This document shows, in pieces, positions 1 through 8,876 of a DNA stretch of 64,000 bases; the stretch's first letter is position 1; each line of letters starts with the position of its first letter. The DNA is from Adiantum capillus-veneris (taxonomy: Eukaryota > Streptophyta > Polypodiopsida > Polypodiales > Pteridaceae), in assembly GCA_014529385.2 (NCBI GenBank), contig CM043944.1, positions 69,800,895 through 69,864,894 on the forward strand, in the 5' to 3' direction. Under the pieces are notes generated by a model, which was not told the DNA's origin, did no database searches, and saw only the letters and a program-made list of their open reading frames with translations. A program made the translations under genes and the position numbers.

Positions 1-597
1 TCTCGATCCTTCCTTTTAAGATAATGTTTTCTTAATTTTCTTTTTGTTTTGAGTTTTCATTTTAGTCCCAGATATCCCAAGCGGTTTTTCCACTTCTTTT
101 TTTTTTCTTTTTAACTTTTTTTCAGTGGATAATGTTGCTCGTGGACGCCAAGCTCACACGCACACATAGCAGCTCTCTATAGGTATGTCTAACCTCCTTA
201 CACTAACACACAACTAACACAATTAATTAACACAAATTACCTATGCTTACACACTGTCTAACACAGAATTGCACACTCACAGACAGTTAACCTTCTCACT
301 GTCTACTCTATTGCTCACTGTCTACACTAACTAACACAGAAAAACTGCTCACTCACAGAGCACACTACAGATTTACACCAGCTAACAGATCTACTAATCA
401 TCTGCACATTATAGATCTTAGAAAATCTAATAGAAAACCTGCAAATTTCAACACTAGCAGATTCTAACAAACCTATTAAACCTGCACATTGCATCCACTT
501 AGTAGATATACACAAACTCAGTGAAAAGCACAGAAATGCCAGAAGTGAAGGCTTCCTGAGTTAGCACTAAGTACTCCTCAAGCATCATGCAAGGCAG
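1..597 (-). other. 5' leader of an LTR element lying to the left
   Basis: No coding region is supported. The stretch is rich in ACACA/CTAACA words, like the leader of element 1 at 16850-17250, and it ends at a primer-binding-like site. It is probably the untranslated leader of a minus-strand element whose body lies left of the window. Confidence 0.45.
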
Positions 598-615
598 TCC
601 TCGGTAGCAGCACCA
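598..615 (-). other. Decayed primer binding site (tRNA-Asp type)
   Basis: The plus strand reads TCCTCGGTAGCAGCACCA. It differs from the intact site of element 1 (17260-17277) at four positions, all C-to-T or G-to-A transitions. Four A residues separate it from the LTR start, exactly as in element 1. Confidence 0.6.
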
Positions 616-619
616 AAAA

Positions 620-843
620 TGTGCGCTTTGCTGCATGTATCGAAGGTTGGGAGCTTGCATGTGCACTGTGTGTGAGCCTCAAAGGCTGCAAGCACACAAC
701 TAGACAGCCCTAGCAAGCTCAAAGAAAAAATAGTATGTCACTCACCACTCATCGTGCAGGATCCTATGTTGCGAAGAAGAAGGAGCTGCTGCCGCTGTCG
801 CGCTCAACCGCCTCGCTGCCGCTGCTGATGCCACCGCAATGCT

Positions 844-906
<63 letters not shown>

Positions 907-1223
907 GCATATACACACATATATACACATGAGCACACAAAGCAGAAGGAGACAGAGATGGATCAAGAACACTTCTTAGCTTACACCTCAGAGAATGAGG
1001 GATTTTAGGTCAAACTTGGACCTTTTATAAGAATTCGACCCATTCACACATGGGCGACCACAATGGCCGGTCATTGCAAAACTACTGTAAGAATAAGATA
1101 TGTGGTGCGCCTCTCATCGATGATCACCTACACACCTATTGGACCAACAAGCCCGGTCCATGACTCAGTCAAATAAATAATATGCGTTCGTCAAAGGTGA
1201 TAGGGTATCTATGAGGGTTAACA
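620..1223 (-). repeat. LTR A
   Basis: The LTR starts TGTGCGC and ends GGGTTAACA (TG...CA). It is clearly related to the element 1 LTRs: it shares the GTCACTCACC block, the GCGAAGAAG...CGCTCAACCGCCTCG block and the final GAGGGTTAACA. A minus-strand TATA-like TATAAAA lies at 1023-1029. It has a primer site on its left and pol remnants on its right, so it belongs to a tandem or recombined arrangement. It is the 5' LTR for the left neighbour and sits where a 3' LTR would be for the remnant at 1224-3525. Confidence 0.75.
847..905. repeat. (TC)n microsatellite in LTR A
   Basis: About 59 bp of uninterrupted TC dinucleotides. The related LTRs of element 1 have mixed AC/CT repeats at the same place. 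Confidence 0.95.
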
Positions 1224-1339
1224 CTCAAAGTCAAGCTCCTCTTGAGCTTCATCAATAATCTGCTATTGTTTAATCTTTCTCTGCTTTGCTGCATGCATTT
1301 TCTCTATAAAATCATTGGTTAGTGGAAAATGGTACTTCT

Positions 1340-2072
1340 TTAAGCGGCATCCACTAATCCAGTTAGCCATTGGTTCACCATTTGGAGTGGACAACTTAAC
1401 TGCTCCACTTGGAGATACATATTCAATGATAAACGGTCCATTTTTCTTTGTCTTAACTTGGGAATGTGTTGCTTAAGGGAATATACTAAAACTAGGTCCC
1501 CTTTTTTGAAAATTTTTGTAACTATATGTGAATCAAAACATTGTTTTTGCTTCTGTTTTTGTGCATAGATGTGAGCTACAGCTGTTAGCCTTTGCTCATC
1601 AAGCATGTTAACCCATAGAGCGGCATGTAGATTCATTTCCCGATCAGTTTGTCCTGAACTAACCACTTTGGTCAATACTGAGCTAAGAATTTTATTCATG
1701 TGCTCAGCTTGTCCATTTGCGTGTGGATGATATGGAGCGGATTTGTTATGGATGACCATAAATTGTTATCAGATACTCAATTACCTCATTGAGGAAATGA
1801 GTTTCCCTATCACTGACAATTTCTATTGGAAGTCCATATCTTGTGAATACATTCTCATACAAAAATGCAGCTATGGTTCTAGCATCATTCTTCTTGGTTG
1901 CCTTAGCCTCTACCCACTTGGTCAAATACTTCGTAGAGCTACAATGAATATATTGAGCTTGAGTTCTACAAGCAGGTGGTTGTATTGGTTCGGAAAAAAC
2001 TATGTCCCATTTTGCAAAAGCTCTAACCCCCATCATTGGTCTTAAAGGCATGCTACCTACCCTTTTTAGCAT
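1340..2072 (-). pseudogene. Integrase remnant (element A)
   Basis: Two overlapping frames carry the integrase. The first (2072-1746) contains MPLRPMMG, the YLTKWVEAKAT core segment around the first catalytic Asp, and IVSDRETHF with the second. The second (1759-1340) contains SAPYHPHANGQAE with the catalytic Glu and KKGDLVLVYSLKQH of the carboxyl domain. The same segments occur in element 2. The frame change near 1750 and internal deletions show it is not functional. In the living element it would insert the cDNA into the chromosome. Confidence 0.75.
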
Positions 2073-2360
2073 TTTTGCTCGTTGGCATGCATCATGGAGG
2101 CTACAAGAGATAGCTAGTCTCTCAAAAAACCCAGGTCTAAGACGCTCCTACCTAACTCAGTCTCAAATGTGTGTCAGACATTAGAAGCTATTGTTCTTAC
2201 CACAAATTTGATTCGATGATTTGGTATAGCTACAAGTCTCCTGAATGCAACAAACTTAATGCCTAGCATGAGCATAGTATCATTAACGCCCCCATGTACT
2301 CAAATGTCATTTTTGACACTAAAAAAGAATCGCTCATAAGATAAACAGACTATTTTAAGT

Positions 2361-2860
2361 CAATTGGTTGTACCATGACAATTGGAGACACCCAATCTGT
2401 GTGTTCTATTTCATAAATGAATTTGGCTTCCTTGAGCTTCTATATCTTTTCTTTGATCGTTTTGGCAATGTTTCATTATAAGTATATGGACGTTGTCTAC
2501 TTGGCTTCACATCATCTCTCATAGGTATGGTATGTTGATGAATTTTTGGGTCAACACCTTTGAGATCTTTATAAGACTAAGCGAAGATATCTCGGTATTC
2601 TTTCAATAAGCTTAGCAAAAGCTCTTCTTCTTTAGCCAAGTCATTCACAATGTAGGCAGTTCTAGGCTCTTCTTCTGGTTCGTCTATATCTATTTTCTTT
2701 GCATTTTCAGGTCCTTCATATGACTTACCCTATTTTTTTAATTCCCTTACAGGTTGTTCGATTATGATCTTTTGGTCTTAGAGAGTATATTTCTTGTAAT
2801 GGGATGGAACACTCATTACATCTTTACTCTCTTCCTCGGTTGTTTCCATTTCAGTGGTAT
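2361..2860 (-). pseudogene. Reverse transcriptase amino-terminal remnant (element A)
   Basis: The nucleotide sequence matches the RT start of element 2 (42421-42860) block by block, for example CACCCAATCTGTRTGTT and the polyprotein segment just before RT. Stops occur in every minus frame. The RT palm and RNase H are deleted between about 2180 and 2360, where about 180 bp of unrelated filler sits. Confidence 0.6.
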
Positions 2861-3186
2861 ACATCTCCTTTAGACTTTTCGTCAACTCTTGATATTTTTT
2901 CTTTCATTCAACTTGTGTCATGGATGATTCATCATCCTGATGCTTGGGTTTTGATTGAGTTTCCTTTCTCATTTTCCTCGATGTTTTTGATGTTCCTTAT
3001 TTGTTGTCTGAAGGATATCTATCCATGATTTTGTCTTCGACACAATCATATGTATCTATATGCATCAGAAACTATGTTCTGCTAGAAATTGATGGCATAG
3101 GTCTAGGTTTCAAGTTTTTGTTTCACTTTTTCTTCTATATCATTTATGTCTTCTTGGTTTCTTGTTTGGAAAGTCAAAAACTTTTC

Positions 3187-3525
3187 CTATCCTCTTTTTA
3201 GGAGTAGTTGGGCTCTAACATGTTTCTTTTCTGACCCAAAAAAATCATTAGATGTAGCTAAATTCTCTTCAAACTTATCAGTAGCATCATGATAGAGGTC
3301 TAAAAAGACTTGTTGAGCTTTCAATAAGTCCTTGGCTTCCTGAAATTCATCTTCAATATGAAGGGTTGAGATCATTTGTATGGGAATTATGTCATAACCA
3401 TCCTCGTTGCAAGATTGAATAGGCATAGACGTATTCACACACACATCCATTGTTGACAAAATTTGAGTCCATTCAAATGGCTCAAACAAATGCTTCGGAA
3501 AGGGTTCATGTATATACGCTGTCAA
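3187..3525 (-). pseudogene. Pre-RT polyprotein segment remnant (element A)
   Basis: A 112-codon frame contains EPFPKHLFEPFEWTQILSTM and NEDGYDIIPIQMIS. It corresponds to EPFPEDALEPLEWEHILATL and DKDGYDVLPYYMVS of element 2 (43640-43281). This part of gag-pol has no function I know. It shows that element A belongs to the element 2 lineage. Confidence 0.6.
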
Positions 3526-4074
3526 GAAATTTGCAGTCTTTCCAAGAAAGCACCGGGATTTTGCTTGTTAGAGTTTTTGAGAGAACTCCAAAAATTATAT
3601 GGAGTTAAACCATAGATGCCATGAAGTCTAGGGTGTGGAAGGAAGTACAATCGAAGAAGCCCCACTCTTTCTCTCTTGCACTCACACACACAAAGAAAGA
3701 ACACAAAAGAGAATATCAAAACAACACAAAGATGAAAACATCAATGAAAGGGTTAATAGACGAGTTAATGGTGTTCAATCTTTGCCAACCAAACAGGCAT
3801 TAGGAAATTTTGGAGGTCATTTGGAGGGCCTTATTGAAGAGAGAGAAAAGAAGGCGCAACCAATGAGCAGCAACCTTACGTAACTTAAAAATACATGGAA
3901 AACAACACAAAATGAAAGAAAACGTTTTAAAATATTGAGTTTTGTCCGATTTTTGTAAGGTAACTTTCTCGTCTCACAAAGTAGGGCCCACTGCTAGTAG
4001 CCGTCAAGTTCATGACACCTGACTACTGATTGATAGCTAACTCTCTCCCTTCATTGAAAGATATCCACTTCCTT
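3526..4074. other. No gene recognised between element A and the split gene
   Basis: Small open frames and a short AC-rich stretch near 3680 are present, but I see no protein family, repeat boundary or RNA gene. The right end of element A is lost somewhere near 3526. Confidence 0.5.
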
Positions 4075-4081
4075 TATAAAA
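4075..4081 (+). promoter_or_regulatory. TATA box of the split gene
   Basis: TATAAAA lies 35 bp upstream of the ATG at 4116, within CCTTTATAAAAGGC. The spacing to a transcription start before the ATG is tight but usual for plant genes with short leaders. Confidence 0.4.
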
Positions 4082-4115
4082 GGCTTTTAAACCTCATTCT
4101 CCCTCCATTATACCT

Positions 4116-4332
4116 ATGGCTTTGTATTCTACCCGCCCAAGAAGTTCTAGAGGTTGCTCTACAATGTTCCCAACTAGCCTCACCATTAGCGTGCCAAGAA
4201 GACCATGTAGTAGCATAAGCACTATCTCAATCTCAAACTCTCTCACTACAGATAATAGGTGGCAAGAGCAGAGGATAAGCAAAGGTTCTTGGGTTCTTAT
4301 GCAGCCAAGATGGAGAAAAAGCTCGAAAGCAA
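4116..4332 (+). pseudogene. Split host-like gene, first part of exon 1
   Basis: The frame opens at ATG 4116 with a Ser/Arg/Thr-rich start (MALYSTRPRSSRG), which would suit an organelle transit peptide or a disordered tail. It is cut at 4332 by element 1. Skipping the element and one copy of the 5-bp target duplication, the frame stays open into 17838-17999. That favours a real interrupted exon. The product is unknown; the rest of the gene is described at 17838-18940. Confidence 0.45.
4328..4332. repeat. Target site duplication AGCAA (left copy)
   Basis: AGCAA directly precedes the left LTR of element 1 and is repeated directly after the right LTR at 17833-17837. This fixes both ends of the insertion. 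Confidence 0.92.
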
Positions 4333-4887
4333 TGTCATGGCTAGGGACTTGCTACGCGCCGTGTGCGAGCCACAAAGGCTCCTAGCACACAGTCATACAA
4401 CAGACAAGCTCACAAGGAAGAATGGTGTGTCACTCACCTTCCTGCGTAGTTGCGAATGAAGGATTCCCGCGCCGCGAAGAAGAGGGAGACGCCGCTACGC
4501 CGCGCTCAACCGCCTCGCCGCCGTCGTGCCGCCACAACGCTCGATCACACACACACACACTCACACTCTCTCTCTCTCACACGTACACACACACACACAC
4601 ACAAGGAGATGGTGAAGGAGAAGGTGGAGATGGAGCAAGAGCGGCTTCTATTGCACAATGAGAGAATGAGTAAAAATTAGGTTTAGTGGCTTTTATATGA
4701 GCTCACCCCATTCACACTTGGGCGCCCATACTTAGCCAACTAACTCCTTGAATATTCCAATTAGAGTGCGCCTGTCATCGGCGATCACCCTTACCCTGTT
4801 CCTATTGGTCCGACAAGCCCGGTACCTGACTCTAAATAATACAACGTTTATAGATCATAGGGTGTCCATGTGCCGTGAGGGTTAACA
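4333..4887 (-). repeat. Element 1 3' LTR
   Basis: Starts TGTCATGGC and ends GGGTTAACA. It carries a minus-strand TATAAAA at 4691-4697 and an AC/CT microsatellite near 4550-4602. It is about 98 percent identical by eye to 17282-17832. Confidence 0.95.
4691..4697 (-). promoter_or_regulatory. TATA box in element 1 3' LTR
   Basis: TATAAAA on the minus strand. The same position in the 5' LTR is 17636-17642. Confidence 0.5.
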
Positions 4888-4900
4888 TGCCCCCCTTCCT
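4888..4900 (-). other. Polypurine tract of element 1
   Basis: Read on the minus strand, AGGAAGGGGGGCA directly abuts the 3' LTR. This is the usual place and make-up of the plus-strand primer for reverse transcription. Confidence 0.85.
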
Positions 4901-6253
4901 GATGTAGATTCCGTCCTTGGAAGCTATCCAGTTGAAGCTCGTTCGTCGAGATGGAAGAGCAGTCGACATGGATGTGCGTAGCCTTCTTTAATCACTGCAA
5001 AATCAAACAACATTGCCACAGTAATTGCATTCTCATATACAATTAAAAATCATATGCAATAGACAGACAAATTGATTGGTAACAGAATTTTAGACAATTT
5101 GTCAGCAATAAACATTAAATTTTAATATATCAAATGCATAAACAGATGTAAAGGTAAAAAATTAAACAAGTCCGGGGTCGCTAATTTAACGGTCAAAAGG
5201 CACTAGAGCTCGACTATTAATACCATGGGTAACTTCTCAATTTTCTCTGGTCAATTAAGTTGTTTAATCGCGAGAGCCAAGTATTTGATGTTCGAGGGCT
5301 GACTAGAGGCTATACCTAGAAGACCTTGTAGTTAAGCTACGATAAAAGGAATTTCTCATGAAATCATCTCCTGACTGATTACCTTTTCTTTGTCCCCCCA
5401 AAGTCTTTCCACATTGATTCAATTTTGATGTGTGTGCTTATTTTTTATGCCTTGGGTTTTTTGCTTTTCAAGGAAAAGCGCCCACACTGGGAACCTCTAG
5501 GGCTCTAGTACCATAGGCGATACATGTGAGTGAAGTACCAATTTAAGCAGGGATTTCTCTTCCAGCTTAAAATTTTACATTGTGGCACTTTGATTTTTTT
5601 TTTGTTCATTTTCAGCATTTTAAATTTGTATCTTTGGGGGGTCATATAACACTGTTACCCTCTGCAGGCTCATCACATTAGTAAACTCCCTTTATAATAC
5701 TTAAGCTAAAGGTCAATAGGGTTAAGCCCACTAGAAAGCCCTAGTACATTTCACACAATGCTGCCTAAATCGGATTAAGAACCTAAGTAACCATTGCTTA
5801 TTAGGAAGGCATTCCCCATGGTATTAAGAGAAGATTTCTAATACCTAGCTTGGTCAAACTAGCTTAGTCGGACTGCTTGATTTTTAAACCTAGACAAGTG
5901 ATTATGACAAAACATTACATTGAATTAAATGTTTGATACTAAGCAAATGCGCTGAATATTATGCTACCAATCACAATCAATGCAGACAAACATGGATGCA
6001 AAAAGATAAGGGCAATGCTAATGGACATAAAACACCTGTTTGTGTTGATGGTCGTGCTTGACTTGAAGTGTGAACGAGAGAAAGGTTCCATGAAGGTCAA
6101 AATCCTATCAATAGCAACACGCTCCTGTACACACTAGGAAACAAAAGGAATACCTCCAGGAGGCACATTAGTGGGAAAAGGTACCAACACTTATTCAACA
6201 CAACAAAAAACATAAGGAACCCTAACCCAATTATTTGCACTCCCCTTAAAGAG
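4901..6253. other. Element 1 3' untranslated region
   Basis: About 1.35 kb between the accessory ORF and the polypurine tract. I see no coding frame, repeat or RNA gene in it. Confidence 0.6.
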
Positions 6254-6712
6254 TCAAGGGAATAGGATATTGTAGAGGTTGGGGGGAAACCCTAAGGCTA
6301 AACCCCTATCCTCGTCGTCGAGATAAACAAAGTCATCATCCATGAGACCATATGTGCCATCCGTGTAGTCATGTAAATTTTCTTCTTCATCATAGGTGCC
6401 CATGTTTACTAAGAAGGTCCCTAGACGCCTATAGTCATCTTGGTCAAAAGGGTAGGCTTGTGCAATGGGAGAAACGCTCTCTACTAAGTATGGATCAGAC
6501 GTGGTCAAGAGACGTATCACCCATTCTAACTCCTCAAAATTCCTCTCACATGCTAGCGTACCTATCAAATCCCATTCACATGCAAGCGCTGGAAAGACCA
6601 TGTGAAATATTTGTGAAAAGTAACGAAGGTACCTCTCACCCAAGGCAGGAGTGGATGACTCTAGCGTACTAGCCATATCTGTACACGCAAATAGATGATG
6701 GTTAGAGTGCAA
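6254..6712 (-). CDS. Accessory ORF of element 1, 152 aa, unknown function
   Basis: An intact frame from ATG 6712, downstream of pol on the same strand. The product is acidic: after a hydrophobic first half (SQIFHMVFPALACEW) come EELEWVIRLLTTSDPYLVES and an Asp/Glu-rich tail with MDDDFVYLDDEDR. No signal peptide, zinc site or membrane span stands out and I do not recognise a family. It sits where other large plant gypsy elements keep a third ORF. A TATATAAA lies 102 bp upstream, so it may have its own transcript. It has survived intact while gag-pol has stops, but chance at this length cannot be excluded. Confidence 0.5.
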   Translation of the reverse strand: MHSNHHLFACTDMASTLESSTPALGERYLRYFSQIFHMVFPALACEWDLIGTLACERNFEELEWVIRLLTTSDPYLVESVSPIAQAYPFDQDDYRRLGTFLVNMGTYDEEENLHDYTDGTYGLMDDDFVYLDDEDRGLALGFPPNLYNILFP

Positions 6713-6813
6713 ATATTACAAGGGTCGTGTTCTTGTGCATAATTTGTTTTTATTATTTTGTGTTATGGCTCTTGCTCTTTTACTTTTTTATCTTGTTTTT
6801 GTGAGTATAAGGC

Positions 6814-6821
6814 TTTATATA
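6814..6821 (-). promoter_or_regulatory. TATA-like box upstream of the accessory ORF
   Basis: TATATAAA on the minus strand, inside GTATATATAAAGCC, 102 bp before ATG 6712. Confidence 0.35.
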
Positions 6822-6902
6822 TACATTCCCTAAGATCGGAGATTAAGAGGTCAGGGAGAAAGGTTGAGAGTGAAGCAAGTGAATGATGGATGTCCACAAA
6901 CA

Positions 6903-6918
6903 CTCCCCCCTTCCTTGG
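6903..6918 (-). other. Internal polypurine-tract-like sequence with LTR-like junction
   Basis: The plus strand AACA followed by CTCCCCCCTTCCTTGG nearly copies the LTR/polypurine junction of element 2 at 31941-31959. A further similar tract, CTCCCCCCTTCCTGAG, lies near 7216. These could be central polypurine tracts or the scar of an older LTR end. Confidence 0.4.
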
Positions 6919-6923
6919 GTAGA

Positions 6924-8876
6924 TCATACCGTTTGAAATGAGCTTGTCACCCTTTGAAACCAATTGTTCCAGTTGGTAATAGGTAAGGATTTTTGCCAGT
7001 AGTTTTCTATTACCCTAGGTGCCTCGTCAAGTTGGAAAGGTGGTAAGGTACTCTCCCAGGATCGAACTTGAAGTGGTTCATCAGGTGATTCTTGAACACT
7101 GGGAGGTGTGGATTCTTTTGTAGCTTCATGGAAGTCCATTACTATAGATGGAGGCTATGTAGAAGCTTTTACCTCTATGGATGTATTACATGAGGAGCTA
7201 GAAGCTTCATGGAACTCCCCCCTTCCTGAGCTAGGTGGAATAAATTGGTTTTGCCTTGGAGCCCAAACTAGCTCTGGACTAGGTGTGTAGCATTCTGTGA
7301 TCTTTCCCTTCCCACGGTCTGCCATTGGCTTTAGCGTTACACTGTTTGACTCATATGGGTTTGTTGTCGATAGGGAAGGACACATTTTACGTTTAGGTAC
7401 CCAAATTTGCTCATTTCCATCATAGTATCCTTGGGCTTTTAATAGTCTTTTAGGAATCCAACGCCACGTTTCCTTACATTTCTTGGAGCGAGTGGGATGT
7501 TTCTTACGAGGCTTCCATTTTTTAGCATCATCCATGGTTACTAAAGAAGCTTTAGGGACCCACTTGTATGCTTTCTTTGTTATATTAGGATGGTTCTTGT
7601 GTGTCTCAAGCTTTCCTTCAACTACATCAGTTGAAGATCTAGAGAGTTGGGCTATGGGGATGTATGGTTCAACCTCCTGGACATGCAATGTCTTGGGTTT
7701 TATTTCCTTAGGCAATATCTCAGGGACTATGGCTTGAGTGGTAGGGATAAGAGTTGGTTTTTGCGTTGTGACACCCCCAGTCCCCCAATCAATAGTGCAT
7801 TTGGTGGCTATCATCCACGTGCGTCCTAGGTTTATATTACCCTCCATAGTTCCAGTAGGCATGACCAAAAAGTCTTGAGCTACAATTCCATTGTCATAAC
7901 TGACAGAAGTGTGCCAGATTCCAAAAATCGTAGTTTTTTTCTTGTTGACACCCTTGACTTGGATAATACTCTCAGATAGAGGTGGCTTCCCTAACTGACA
8001 CCACACCCCATAGGATAGCAGATTATATTTAGCACCCGTGTCCAATAAGGCGTTATATAGCACTTTTCCATAGGCACTATTTAACTCAATAGGGTATCGT
8101 AGAGGTGTGTTAGAGTCCAACCAATCCTCTTCGATTTCCACGTGGAATGCATTTGTGACTCCAAGGTTAGCCTCTCGTTTTTGTCTTATACGTTGTTGTC
8201 GCTCCTTAGCCTCAGCTTGAGCTTGTATCTTCTTTAACTCGGTTTGTGCTTTGGCGGCCTTCTTTTGATGAATGGCCCGTAGTTCTTCTTGGCTTAAAGG
8301 ATCATAATATCTTTTGAATTTACTCCCATTGAGGAATCCAATGGTTTCAACTCCATCAAGAGTTTCCACACGAAGGGTACCTTGTGGGGTAATTTCACAT
8401 ACTCTATATGGTCCTTTACCAACATATTTCAACTTTTTCTTCTCTTTACGTACTCCATACATAAGGACTTTATCACCAACTTTGATGTCCTTGTCCTTCA
8501 CATGGCGATCAAACCACTTCTTTCTCCTATCCTTTTCCACAAGAGCATTTTGCACAGCCAACTGTCTCTTTTCGTCTAGTTTTTCCAAGATATACAAACG
8601 CTCGGTTAAGGGGTTACCATTCCATCCTTCTTGCAAAGCTACCCTAAGACTAGGAATGACAAACTCCCAAGGCATAACCGCTTCTTGGCCGTATACCATT
8701 TTGAATGGCGTACAATTAATAGCCACTTTATAAGCAGTACGATAAGCCCATAGAGCAGATGTCAACTTCAAATCCCAATCAGTGCGATGAGCTTCTACCG
8801 TCTTGGTTAAAATAGATATTAGAATCTTGTTGGTGCTCTCGGCTTGTCCATTAGCTTGCGGGTAATAAGGTGTAGA
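6924..8876 (-). pseudogene. Integrase carboxyl part, second retropepsin-like domain and basic tail (element 1)
   Basis: This continues the pol frame after the TAG at 8877. The first part has TPYYPQANGQAE (catalytic Glu), KLTSALWAYRTAY and the carboxyl integrase fold with DIKVGDKVLMYGVRK and KYVGKGPYRV. After a Lys/Gln-rich helix comes a separate aspartic-protease-like domain near 8120-7790: NALLDTGAKYNLLSYGVW with the DTG triad, and NLGRTWM...CTIDW in place of the usual ILGRPWL. A long basic, Trp- and Pro-rich tail follows and runs through a TAG at 7155-7157 to 6924. The main protease of this element is elsewhere (12529-11312), so this domain is a second copy. Confidence 0.8.

Larger units (their letters stand above)
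1224..3525 (-). mobile_element. Element A: decayed Ty3/gypsy pol remnant
   Basis: Integrase, the amino end of the reverse transcriptase region and the pre-RT region occur in the expected order on the minus strand, but RNase H and most of RT are missing. The retained parts resemble element 2 more than element 1, although the adjoining LTR resembles element 1. No polypurine tract is visible beside the LTR end at 1223. Everything is broken by stops and shifts. Confidence 0.7.
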
